A DNA stretch of 64,000 bases from contig NZ_OY780936.1 in NCBI RefSeq assembly GCF_963675905.1, forward strand, positions 3,667,946 to 3,731,945. The letters are read 5' to 3'. The notes under the pieces were generated by a model. That model was not told the origin of the DNA and made no database searches. It saw nothing but the letters and a program-made list of their open reading frames with translations. Both the position numbers and the translations under genes were made by a program. The DNA comes from an uncultured Bacteroides sp. GTDB lineage: Bacteria > Bacteroidota > Bacteroidia > Bacteroidales > Bacteroidaceae. Shown one piece after another: positions 35,707 through 44,378 of this stretch; within the stretch, counting starts at the first letter, position 1; each line of letters opens with the position of its first letter.

Positions 35707-35763
35707 TTGAAAATGATTTTTATAATTAAAGCATAACATCTTAATTACCATGAATTAAAATAA

Positions 35764-35771
35764 TATTTTTG
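35764..35771 (+). promoter_or_regulatory. -7 promoter box for the HD-domain gene
   Basis: TATTTTTG, 29 bp before ATG 35801. Confidence 0.7.
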
Positions 35772-35800
35772 CAGCTCTTTAAAATAGAGTATAAAAGAAC

Positions 35801-36355
35801 ATGGAACCAAGAGAACTTATAAATTTTATGAGTATTGCAGAGAAGTTGAAATGCAATACACGCCATTCGTGGACGTCCACCAATCGTCACGAAAGTGTGG
35901 CCGAACATAGCTGGAGATTATCATTAATGGCTTACTTTATACAGGATGAATTTCCGGAAGCGGATATCAATAAAGTGATTTTAATGTGTATTTTTCACGA
36001 TCTTGGTGAAGCCATAACCGGAGATATACCTGCATTCAATAAAACAAAGAAGGATGAAGAAATTGAGGATAAGGAAATAACCCAGTTAATAAATACTTTG
36101 CCAGAGGGTTATCGGGAAAAGTTATCTCATCTATTCAAGGAAATGAATGAGTTGCAGACTCTTGAAGCTCGTATCTACAAAGCATTGGATAAAATGGAAA
36201 CACTGGTTCAGCACAACGAAGCAGATATTTCTACCTGGCTTCCGCTGGAATATAAGTTAAACCTGGAATATGGTGAAGAGGCCGTAAGTTTCTCATCTTA
36301 CATGAAAGAATTGAGAAATGAAATATGCAATGACTCTTTAAAAAAGATGGAATAG
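35801..36355 (+). CDS. HD-domain phosphohydrolase (YfbR/HDDC2-like)
   Basis: A 184-residue HD-fold metal enzyme. The metal ligands appear as RHESVAEHSW (29-38, His36), IFHDLGEAITGD (65-75, His66-Asp67) and the distal Asp in ALDKMETLVQH. This pattern matches the YfbR/HDDC2 group, whose members dephosphorylate deoxyribonucleoside monophosphates. No signal peptide, so cytoplasmic. It ends in a hairpin shared with the convergent leucine-rich-repeat gene. Confidence 0.88.
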   Translation: MEPRELINFMSIAEKLKCNTRHSWTSTNRHESVAEHSWRLSLMAYFIQDEFPEADINKVILMCIFHDLGEAITGDIPAFNKTKKDEEIEDKEITQLINTLPEGYREKLSHLFKEMNELQTLEARIYKALDKMETLVQHNEADISTWLPLEYKLNLEYGEEAVSFSSYMKELRNEICNDSLKKME

Positions 36356-36380
36356 GAAACTGAATAAGTCTCCTATTTTT
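36349..36380 (+). terminator. Terminator at the 3' end of the HD-domain gene
   Basis: AATAGGA (36351-36357) / TCCTATT (36371-36377) with a 13-nt loop and a T run. It overlaps the stop codons of both convergent genes. Confidence 0.65.
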
Positions 36381-37683
36381 CGATGATATTTGTAAATTCA
36401 TTCCATCCGGCTGCTTCCTTGTAGGCTGTTGAAGTTCCTTTTGGAATATATAATTTACAGTTCTCTTTATCAATTCCATTGAATGAACCCGAAGCAACCT
36501 TTGCCGGATGTAACGCCTTGCAATAGATCTCTGTTACTCCAGTACAACCAGAAAAAGCCTGATAACCAACAGACTCCAACTCTGCCGGAAGGGTAAGAGA
36601 AGTTAAGCCTGTGCAACCGTTGAAAGCGTTCTCGCCAATATATGTTGTTGTATCTGGAATTGATACGGAAGTTAATCCGGAGCAGCCAAAAAATGCGTTT
36701 TCGCGTATCGTAGTTACGCTCTTAGGAATAATAATTGAGGTTAATCCGGCACAATCATTAAATGAATTCTCGCTAATGGTAGTCATCTTATTAGGCAAAG
36801 AAATAGAAGTCAGTCCTTTGCAACCTACGAATGCTGCTTCGCCAATAAAAGTTACACTATCAGATATTGTCAGATCGGTTATACCAGAACAGTCATAAAA
36901 TGCCCAGTCACCGATGGAAGTCACACTATCCGGAATAACCACAGATTTCAATCCCGAACAGTTTCTGAAAGCGTTTTCGCCAATTGAAATTACACTATTG
37001 GGTATGGTAAGTGTGGATAACTTCTCACAATCTCTGAAAACCTGATCGCCTATAGAAGTTAAACTTCCGGAAATTGTGACAAAAGCTAATTCTTTGCAAT
37101 CTTTAAAAGCTTCATTGCCGATGGAAGTCACACTGTCAGGAATAACAAGGTCCGTTAATCCTATACAACCCTGGAATGAATCTTCGCCGATGGCGGTTAC
37201 TTTATCACCCAAACTTAATGAAGTTATCCCTTCGCAACCGGAAAATGCATAATTACCAATGGCGCCGCTGGGAATTTCTACTGAAGTCAACCCGTTACAC
37301 CCTTCAAAAGCATAAACTCCAATGGTTAAAATACTATCTGGAATAGTAACAGAAGTAAGTTCTATACAACCGGAAAAAGCTCTTTTCCCAATAACGGTAG
37401 CACTATTAGGAAGTATTATAGAAGTTATTATCTCCATTCCGGCAAACATATACTCCGGAATCTCATTGTTTCGGGTAGTGACATACTCCTGATCATCATT
37501 ATAAAAGCTTCCTCCTTCTACAATGTTCACGTCTGCAAGATTAAGTACCGATAAATTGGCTATGCTACGAATAGTGGCAATATCATCCGCATTTATTTCT
37601 CCCGTAAGAGTTAAAAGCGTATTGATATTTATCTCGGTTTCGAGCTGAGTACTTAAATTGCCTGCTGTTACATTTGTTTTCAT
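36373..37683 (-). CDS. BspA-like leucine-rich-repeat protein without a signal peptide
   Basis: A 436-residue protein. Residues ~85-380 are 13 tandem LRR_5 repeats of about 23 residues with the pattern IPxSVTSIGxxAFxxCxGL, as in BspA-type bacterial adhesins. The C-terminal cap IPKGTSTAYKEAAGWNEF is the usual one. The N-terminal part (about 1-60, LTLTGEINADDIATIRSIA) is the domain normally placed after a signal sequence, yet this reading frame starts with MKTNVTAGNLSTQL and shows neither signal peptide nor lipobox. It may be cytoplasmic or may have lost its leader. A TAAGTTTG promoter box at 37776 gives an 85-nt leader with no coding signal. Confidence 0.88.
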   Translation of the reverse strand: MKTNVTAGNLSTQLETEININTLLTLTGEINADDIATIRSIANLSVLNLADVNIVEGGSFYNDDQEYVTTRNNEIPEYMFAGMEIITSIILPNSATVIGKRAFSGCIELTSVTIPDSILTIGVYAFEGCNGLTSVEIPSGAIGNYAFSGCEGITSLSLGDKVTAIGEDSFQGCIGLTDLVIPDSVTSIGNEAFKDCKELAFVTISGSLTSIGDQVFRDCEKLSTLTIPNSVISIGENAFRNCSGLKSVVIPDSVTSIGDWAFYDCSGITDLTISDSVTFIGEAAFVGCKGLTSISLPNKMTTISENSFNDCAGLTSIIIPKSVTTIRENAFFGCSGLTSVSIPDTTTYIGENAFNGCTGLTSLTLPAELESVGYQAFSGCTGVTEIYCKALHPAKVASGSFNGIDKENCKLYIPKGTSTAYKEAAGWNEFTNIIEK

Positions 37684-37775
37684 GATGAACTGATTAATTG
37701 ATATCCTTTCCTATTCACATAGTAAACAAAGAAGATTAATAATGGTTGTTATTACCTATCACCTTTGCTTTTATG

Positions 37776-37783
37776 CAAACTTA
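37776..37783 (-). promoter_or_regulatory. -7 promoter box for the leucine-rich-repeat gene
   Basis: Minus-strand TAAGTTTG, 92 bp before the ATG. The remaining spacer 37784-38007 shows no gene and no clear box for the M23 gene. Confidence 0.6.
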
Positions 37784-38007
37784 CTAAATTATTCCTTTTT
37801 AAAAAAGATGGAATTTGTTTTTTATCGGTAAAGCCGCCTCGGAAGCCTTAAATATTGATGAATTCTGGTTAATAAGATATTTATTTTGGAAAAATGAAAG
37901 CCGGAACTTGTAAAACTCCTCTTTTTTTGTTTTATTTGTTTTTTAACAAAATAATCGGAATCGCAGAATCTGATTTTAACTTGCTAACCAAGAACTAATA
38001 TATAAAC

Positions 38008-38640
38008 ATGACATCACTCTTAAAATCTATTGCATTCTTATTTTCTATAACTTGCTCGCTAAACATGGTGGCTGGGGAACCCGTCAAAGGTTTTACGGAT
38101 ATGGAAGTCAATCATGTGAGAGTGAAGACCCCGGATGTCTTTGCCGGAAATAATAGCATAACGCTTCATCTGGAAGATTTGCAGAAAGAGGAGTATTGTT
38201 TTCCTTTGCCCGGCGGAAAGGTTATATCTGCCTATGGTACTCGTGGCGGTCACTCAGGCACTGATATAAAGACATGTGCCAATGACACAATTCGTTGCAC
38301 GTTCGATGGTATAGTACGAATGGCAAAAAAATATGGTGGATATGGCAATGTTATTGTTGTTCGCCATAAAAATGGTCTGGAAAGTCTTTACAGTCACAAT
38401 TCAAAGAACTTTGTAAAATCTGGCGATGAAGTAAAAGCCGGACAAGCAATAGCTTTAACCGGACGCACCGGGAGTGCAACCACAGAACATTTGCATTTTG
38501 AATTTCGTATAAATGGTTGCCATTTCAATCCCAGTATCATTTTCGATATGAACAATCATACCCTGAAAAAGTCACCTTTGGTTTGTTCTCACAAGGGTAA
38601 TGGTATTTCAGTAAAACCTATTAAGGAAAATGAGTCTTAA
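38008..38640 (+). CDS. M23 family metallopeptidase (LytM domain)
   Basis: A 210-residue secreted peptidoglycan endopeptidase candidate. A signal peptide (about 1-23) precedes a short linker and the LytM domain (about 65-180). Zinc ligands are complete: His82 and Asp86 in GGHSGTDIK, His129 in SLYSHN, and His160-Leu-His162 in TEHLHFE, so it should be active. The C-terminal ~30 residues are basic. Its last four bases overlap the convergent M1 peptidase gene. Confidence 0.92.
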   Translation: MTSLLKSIAFLFSITCSLNMVAGEPVKGFTDMEVNHVRVKTPDVFAGNNSITLHLEDLQKEEYCFPLPGGKVISAYGTRGGHSGTDIKTCANDTIRCTFDGIVRMAKKYGGYGNVIVVRHKNGLESLYSHNSKNFVKSGDEVKAGQAIALTGRTGSATTEHLHFEFRINGCHFNPSIIFDMNNHTLKKSPLVCSHKGNGISVKPIKENES

Positions 38641-41159
38641 TCATTATTTTCGGAATTAGATAATACGAAAGCTGCCTGAAGTATCTTATTTTTCAGGAAT
38701 AAGGGATAATCAGGATGATTAGTAAAGAATGTACTAACCTGATTACGTGCATCCCGAGTTCTATGACCGGATAACAAAGCTACAGCCCAGTTTTTAGGGA
38801 AGAAGATATCACCTGTTCGCTGAATTTCCTGAAGTACCTCTAGCCCCGGAGTTATATATGCGTTGGAGAAAGGTTCCCGCATGGGATGGTTAAGCAAAGC
38901 CAATAATCTGAGAGCCCATGGTTCAACTCTCCGGTTTTCTTTTTGAAGAAGTGACCGGAAAAGGTTTTCTTGCTCTTGTTTATCGGGAGTACAGCCACGA
39001 CTTATATAATCGAACTCACGCAAACGATCCGGGTCGGTTATACGATTACGCTGCAAGGCCAGAATCTCTTTGTATTGCTGCGGCTTGTTAATAGCCAATT
39101 GATAAGCAAACGTCATATAATCGTTTTCATTGAGCAGATTATTACTCTTGTCCTTCCAAAGGTTGTAAAGAGCCTCAACTACTGTAGAATCTGAAGCCAG
39201 ATTAATAACTGAGCGGAGTAACTGTTGGCGACAAGAAGCTATGGAATGATTCTGACCAATCTCCAGCATTTGTTTCTCTGCTAAAGAACGTGATTCACCC
39301 TTAATTTCCATACAAACAGAAGATAGATAATTGCAGATGCTGGAAGCAATCAGTGCATTCTTTTCCTTCTTGAGCCCCTGCAACAATGAAGAACAGCAAG
39401 AATCTGCCGAAATACGATGGCTGAGGAAATTTTCATAAACATTCATTAAAACGGCTTGGCGGGTAACGTCATCTGTCATATTCATCCAATTCTGTAACTG
39501 ATAAGATGTACTTGCAGAACCAACCACAAACTTGCCATATCCCATGCCATCATAATTTGGAATAATATAATCAGGAATAGAATTTAGCGGTATACTAACC
39601 GAATGGTTTTGCAAATTTACGTCAACTGCCTTTATTGATTTTCCATATACCAATCCAACTGAAAACTGTTGTTTCCAATACAAATTTCTCTCAAACGGAT
39701 CATGCTGAGTGATGATTAATGAGCCGTTGCTGACTGTTGCCGAAATTTCAGGAAGCCCTTTCTGCTTAACCCACACTTCGCTGAATTGTTTTAAGTTGGC
39801 TTGCGGACTTTCTCTATCAAGAATATCTATTAAATCGTCCCAGGTAGGATTATCAAAAGCATACTTTTTAAGATATTTCTGTATTCCTCTTTGGAAAGCT
39901 TCAGCTCCCATCTGTTGTTCCATTTTGCGCATCATTACCGGAGCCTTGTCGTAAATGATGTTGCCGTACATAAGACCCGCATTCTGAAGATTATCCAATT
40001 GTTGCTGAATAGCATGAGTACCATCAGTGCGATCTTCGGCAAGTGCATAGATCTGATATGATTTCAGGAAATTTAGTTTGTGGTTAACGTCGGGGAATTG
40101 TTGCTCCACTATTTTAGCAGCCAGATAATTGGCAAAGACCTCTTTAGTCCACACATCGTTGAACCATTTCATTGTAACCAGGTCACCAAACCACATATGA
40201 GCAGTTTCGTGTGCAATAAGTTCCGTGCGGCCCAACTCCTCGTCGGGAGTAGGATGCTCACTTAAAAACATTCTTTTATCATTATACAGAGTAGCCCCTG
40301 CATGCTCCATTCCTCCATATTGGAATCCCGGCAAAATAATGATATCATATTTAGAGAAAGGGTAGGGTACTCCGGTATATTTTTCCATCCAACGGATAGA
40401 TGAAAAAACTTGTGATAGAATTGTATCCAGTTGCGCTATCTTCTTGGAATCAGTCTCTCTGTAAAAGGCATTTATACAACGTCCATCACGCGTGCAACTA
40501 TGTTTCTTGAACTTGCCGGCAACGAATGAAAACAGATAGGTGGGAAGTAATTCTGTTTCATTATATAAAATAGTCTTTCGTTCCTTTATTGTTTTTTCAT
40601 TAACAGCATAAGTGTTGGAAACAGCACTCCACAAAGCCGGAACTTCCAGCTTTAACGTAAATCGGGCTTTTAAATCAGGTTGGTCAAAACAAGGGAAAGC
40701 AGTTCTTGCGCGTTCGGGAACCAGTAAGGTATATAAATAATCATCACTTCGATTCAGTGATTGATTGCCTGCTATGAATGAAATCAGAATCTGATTCTTA
40801 CCTTTTTTTAGATTGGAAGATGAGATAATAATATGCTCCTTCTCAAATTTGTAAGCAACCTTTTTACCATTTGCCAATACATTTTTTATTTGTGAGGATT
40901 CTGCTTTGAAATCAATCAATAAATCAGATATCCCCTGACGATTGAATGATATAACTTCTTTGCCGGTAACATTCTCCTTTCTATTTGATGGAATATTGAA
41001 ATCAAGTGAATAATGTATCTCCTTTAGTTCTGCTTTCCTCTGCAAGGCAAGTTCAACAGATATTCCGGTTTCTACTTTTACTGGTCGACTGCCAGCATAA
41101 AGAATCGAAGAACCGAAAGTTGAAAGAAGTAATGACAGATATAATTTGAAAGATGACAT
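38637..41159 (-). CDS. M1 family metallo-aminopeptidase
   Basis: An 840-residue secreted or periplasmic aminopeptidase. A signal sequence (about 1-22) precedes the N-terminal beta domain (23-230) and the thermolysin-like catalytic domain with HETAH (317-321) and the third zinc ligand Glu340 in WTKEVFANYLA. The exopeptidase motif reads GGMEHAG instead of the classical GAMEN, an Asn-to-His change at the residue that helps bind the substrate N-terminus. The C-terminal helical domain (about 500-840) is full length. It likely digests peptides in the periplasm. Confidence 0.92.
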   Translation of the reverse strand: MSSFKLYLSLLLSTFGSSILYAGSRPVKVETGISVELALQRKAELKEIHYSLDFNIPSNRKENVTGKEVISFNRQGISDLLIDFKAESSQIKNVLANGKKVAYKFEKEHIIISSSNLKKGKNQILISFIAGNQSLNRSDDYLYTLLVPERARTAFPCFDQPDLKARFTLKLEVPALWSAVSNTYAVNEKTIKERKTILYNETELLPTYLFSFVAGKFKKHSCTRDGRCINAFYRETDSKKIAQLDTILSQVFSSIRWMEKYTGVPYPFSKYDIIILPGFQYGGMEHAGATLYNDKRMFLSEHPTPDEELGRTELIAHETAHMWFGDLVTMKWFNDVWTKEVFANYLAAKIVEQQFPDVNHKLNFLKSYQIYALAEDRTDGTHAIQQQLDNLQNAGLMYGNIIYDKAPVMMRKMEQQMGAEAFQRGIQKYLKKYAFDNPTWDDLIDILDRESPQANLKQFSEVWVKQKGLPEISATVSNGSLIITQHDPFERNLYWKQQFSVGLVYGKSIKAVDVNLQNHSVSIPLNSIPDYIIPNYDGMGYGKFVVGSASTSYQLQNWMNMTDDVTRQAVLMNVYENFLSHRISADSCCSSLLQGLKKEKNALIASSICNYLSSVCMEIKGESRSLAEKQMLEIGQNHSIASCRQQLLRSVINLASDSTVVEALYNLWKDKSNNLLNENDYMTFAYQLAINKPQQYKEILALQRNRITDPDRLREFDYISRGCTPDKQEQENLFRSLLQKENRRVEPWALRLLALLNHPMREPFSNAYITPGLEVLQEIQRTGDIFFPKNWAVALLSGHRTRDARNQVSTFFTNHPDYPLFLKNKILQAAFVLSNSENND

Positions 41160-41223
41160 GGTTGTAATGATTTAGAGTGTAAAGTTAGATAATAAAAATG
41201 AAACCAATATATCCTTTTTTTCA

Positions 41224-41231
41224 TATATTTG
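41224..41231 (+). promoter_or_regulatory. -7 promoter box for the DUF6057 operon
   Basis: TATATTTG, 40 bp before ATG 41272. Confidence 0.7.
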
Positions 41232-41271
41232 CCTCTCATTTGTTAGCAGCTATAGAAAAACAGAATTGATA

Positions 41272-42897
41272 ATGTTTAAATGTAAATTTGGAAAGGCTAT
41301 TACTTGGCTTTTAGGTTTGTTGGTATTGCTAGGAAGTTTTGTTTTCTTCCAGTGTTTCTACCCTTATCATTTATATTATCGGGAACAGACGCAGTTATTT
41401 CTTTATACTTCGGAATACCTTTCTTCTTATTTTCAGCATCCGGCCTGGCTTGCTTGTATAACAGGTGATTTTCTTACTCAGTTTTTCTATTATATTGGTG
41501 GCGGTGCAGCTATTCTTTCTCTCTTACTGACTCTCATTTACTGGTTATCCTGGAAAGCTTTACGAATTTATTTATCTAATTGGTTATCTCTTGTTCTGGG
41601 AGTTGGAGTTGCATTCTGGGAATTGCTACGAAACTGTGAACAAAACTATCTAACCTCTTCAACAATAGCACTGATAGGTGGAATAGGAATGTTTTTATTA
41701 TATGCATTGGCTGCCAAAAGCATCTTAAAGAACCGCTGGCTGAACTTACTGGTTGTTATTATTTGGCTGTTTGCCGGCTATTGGCTATTTGGTTATGGTG
41801 CATGGATTGAAGGATTGCTGATGTTGATTTGGGCTTTGAAGCAGAAAAATTGGGTGCCCGTTGTTGTTATACTTGTTGAGACTGCTGTTATGCCTCTTAT
41901 ATTACGCCCCGCTTATTTGTTAACCAAAGAGCAGGCATATACTTATCCTTCAAGAAATATGCTGGCTTATCCTCGAATGGATATAGAAAAGTTGCTGGCA
42001 TTGGATTGTGAATTTTACTTCGGGCATTATAATAAGGTTGTACAAATGGCACAGGAAAGTGGAATGAAGAATGAAGCTGTGTCTTATTTCTATAACCTGG
42101 CAAACTGTATGCTTGGACAAATGCCCGATAAACTGATGAGTTTCTACCAGCCGGTTAGTCATGGCCTGATTTTTAATTTAGGGCCGGATACGCCTTTTCT
42201 CTATATATTCTTCAGTAACGAGGTGTGGTATCAGGTGGGCGAAATGACTATGGCAGAACACTCTGCAATATTAGGAGAAATATTCTCTCCCAACCATCGT
42301 AGTGCCCGGATGCTACGCCGATTGGCTGAAATAAATCTGATAACAGGTGATAGCGAAGCTGCTAAGAAGTACTTACGCATATTGGGTAAAACTCAATGTT
42401 ATAGTAAGTGGGCAGCAGATCGTTGGCCGGAAAATCAATCAAAAGAAGTGGCTGCGGTATATGATTACAAAAAGAAATATGCTATAACAGCCGATTCTTT
42501 GCATGGTAGTGAAAATGCACGAACAGCTTTGCGCAGTTTACTTGTTTCTCATCCGGATAATACAAAAGCACAGGATTATCTTTTCTGCTTTGATTTATTG
42601 GAGAAAGATGTAAAGGGGTTTATGGAGGATTATACAGCGTTTAAATTACCAACTATGTCTGGAGCTGAGATCCCTAATTCTTTATATCAACAAGCGTTAC
42701 TTGTCTATCTGGCTAATAGCAAACAAACAGATGCCGAAACGTTGAAACATTATCGAATCTCCCCTAAAATATGGGATGATTTTATTGATTATACCAAGAA
42801 ATATGAACAGGGACAAGGCGATGGCACATTGCTGCAAAGTTCTTATGGTCAATCGTACTGGTTTTATTATCATTTCGCTGAACTTGTGAGAAAATGA
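41272..42897 (+). CDS. DUF6057-like membrane protein with C-terminal TPR-like region
   Basis: About 541 residues from ATG 41272 (a TTG two codons upstream is less likely). The N-terminal ~210 residues contain six to seven hydrophobic helices (e.g. ITWLLGLLVLLGSFVFF and LNLLVVIIWLFAGYWLFGYGAW). The soluble C-terminal half is helical with TPR-like repeats (NEAVSYFYNLANCMLGQMPDK; ARTALRSLLVSHPDNTKAQDYLF). I match it to DUF6057 from memory. It overlaps the next gene by 4 bp (ATGA), showing tight coupling to the CxxCH lipoprotein. Confidence 0.8.
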   Translation: MFKCKFGKAITWLLGLLVLLGSFVFFQCFYPYHLYYREQTQLFLYTSEYLSSYFQHPAWLACITGDFLTQFFYYIGGGAAILSLLLTLIYWLSWKALRIYLSNWLSLVLGVGVAFWELLRNCEQNYLTSSTIALIGGIGMFLLYALAAKSILKNRWLNLLVVIIWLFAGYWLFGYGAWIEGLLMLIWALKQKNWVPVVVILVETAVMPLILRPAYLLTKEQAYTYPSRNMLAYPRMDIEKLLALDCEFYFGHYNKVVQMAQESGMKNEAVSYFYNLANCMLGQMPDKLMSFYQPVSHGLIFNLGPDTPFLYIFFSNEVWYQVGEMTMAEHSAILGEIFSPNHRSARMLRRLAEINLITGDSEAAKKYLRILGKTQCYSKWAADRWPENQSKEVAAVYDYKKKYAITADSLHGSENARTALRSLLVSHPDNTKAQDYLFCFDLLEKDVKGFMEDYTAFKLPTMSGAEIPNSLYQQALLVYLANSKQTDAETLKHYRISPKIWDDFIDYTKKYEQGQGDGTLLQSSYGQSYWFYYHFAELVRK

Positions 42898-44345
42898 AAA
42901 ATATATTCTATATCATAATCTTTTGTTGTAGTCTGCTGACTGCATGCTCACCGAAGCCAGGTAATGTAAGGAGTGTTGCACAAGCTGCACCTATATATCC
43001 TGATTATGCGGATGTGGCAATACCATACAATATTGCCCCTCTCAACTTTTTGATGAGAGATGGAGCAGATGCTGTAGAAGTTAAAATTACCGGAAAGAAA
43101 CAGACGATTACTGTGTATGGAGATGACAAGGTTTGTTTTTCGATGGATGACTGGAAAGAACTTCTGGATGCAGAAAAAGGAAACACATTGACTGTGCAGA
43201 TAACCTCTCGTGTGAATGGAGAATGGCTGGCTTATAAGTCATTTACTTGGTTTGTGGCTCCCGATCCGGTAGACGGATATCTGACTTATCGGTTGATAGA
43301 GCCTGGTTATGAAGTGTGGAATTCTATTCAGCTATGTGAACGTAATGTGCAGACATTTGATGAAAGAGTGCTTATTGATAATAACACAGTAGATAAATCG
43401 TGTGTGAATTGTCATACGCATAGTAGCCAGAGAGGAGATCTCTCTTTTTTCCATTTACGTGGCAAAAAGGGTGGCACAATTCTTAATCGCGATGGAAAGT
43501 TGCACAAGTTATCTCTAAAGGTGGATGGAATGATATCCGGATGCGTTTATGGTGAAATTCATCCCGGCGGCCGTTATGGAGTATTCTCTACCAATATTAT
43601 TATTCCGTCATTTCATACGCAAGAAAGCAAACGCCTTGAAGTGTATGATACAGCTTCGGATGTGGTGCTGGCTGATTTTGATAAAGACAAGATGATTGTT
43701 TCGCCTTTATTAAATGATTCAACAGTATTTGAGACTTTCCCTGTTTTTAGTGCTGATGGTAAATACATTTATTATTGCTCGGCTCCACGTGTAAAGTTGC
43801 CGAATGATATCAAAGATATGAAATATAGTATCTGTAGGATTTCTTTTGATGCAAAGAAAGGAGAGTTGGGTAATAGTGTAGATACATTGTGGAATGCCCG
43901 CTTAACAGGTAAATCAGCCTGTCACCTTAAAGCTTCACCCGACGGGAAATATCTTCTTTATACTGTTGCCGATTATGGTACTTTCCCTATTTGGCATCGT
44001 GAGGCGGATTTGCAGTTAATGGATTTAAGAATAGGAAAAGTTGATAACCTGAAAATTGTAAATTCCAATCGCTCGGATACATACCATTCATGGTCATCCA
44101 ATAGTCGCTGGTTTGTTTTTGCCAGCAAGCGTGGTGATGGTCAGTATGGCAAACCTTATTTCTGTTACATAGATAGAACGGGGAAGACATACAAACCTTT
44201 CGTTCTGCCTCAGAAAGATCCCGCTCATTACGATTTAACGTTGAAATCTTATAATATACCGGATTTATCTAAGAGTCCGGTGTCATTCGGAACGAAGGAT
44301 ATAGAAAATGTCTATGAAAATCAGAATGCTGAAAAGTTTCATTAG
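42894..44345 (+). CDS. Lipoprotein with TolB-like propeller and a heme-type CxxCH motif
   Basis: A 483-residue protein with a lipobox at about residue 18 (LLTACS). After a beta-rich N-terminal domain comes CVNCH (Cys170, Cys173, His174), a c-type heme attachment signature. From about 200 the sequence is TolB/PD40-like beta-propeller (FETFPVFSADGKYIYYCSAP; HLKASPDGKYLLYTVADYG; YHSWSSNSRWFVFASKRGDG). Such proteins are found in Bacteroidetes next to DUF6057, and I recall annotations mentioning cytochrome biosynthesis. Whether heme is bound is unproven. It is translationally coupled to the membrane protein upstream. Confidence 0.82.
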   Translation: MKNIFYIIIFCCSLLTACSPKPGNVRSVAQAAPIYPDYADVAIPYNIAPLNFLMRDGADAVEVKITGKKQTITVYGDDKVCFSMDDWKELLDAEKGNTLTVQITSRVNGEWLAYKSFTWFVAPDPVDGYLTYRLIEPGYEVWNSIQLCERNVQTFDERVLIDNNTVDKSCVNCHTHSSQRGDLSFFHLRGKKGGTILNRDGKLHKLSLKVDGMISGCVYGEIHPGGRYGVFSTNIIIPSFHTQESKRLEVYDTASDVVLADFDKDKMIVSPLLNDSTVFETFPVFSADGKYIYYCSAPRVKLPNDIKDMKYSICRISFDAKKGELGNSVDTLWNARLTGKSACHLKASPDGKYLLYTVADYGTFPIWHREADLQLMDLRIGKVDNLKIVNSNRSDTYHSWSSNSRWFVFASKRGDGQYGKPYFCYIDRTGKTYKPFVLPQKDPAHYDLTLKSYNIPDLSKSPVSFGTKDIENVYENQNAEKFH

Positions 44346-44378
44346 ACGAAGCTGATAATATGTGTAAATAGTCTTTTT

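Noticed and set aside
36500-37440. Regular ~69-bp tandem periodicity suggesting a DNA repeat array or CRISPR
   Set aside because: The periodicity is the coding consequence of 13 leucine-rich repeats of 23 residues; DNA identity between units is moderate and there are no unique spacers.
38630-38645. 4-bp overlap of convergent M23 and M1 genes as a sign of a regulatory antisense arrangement
   Set aside because: Short convergent overlaps are common in compact genomes (the cls/rsmD pair also overlaps by 17 bp). No shared terminator or antisense promoter is visible.
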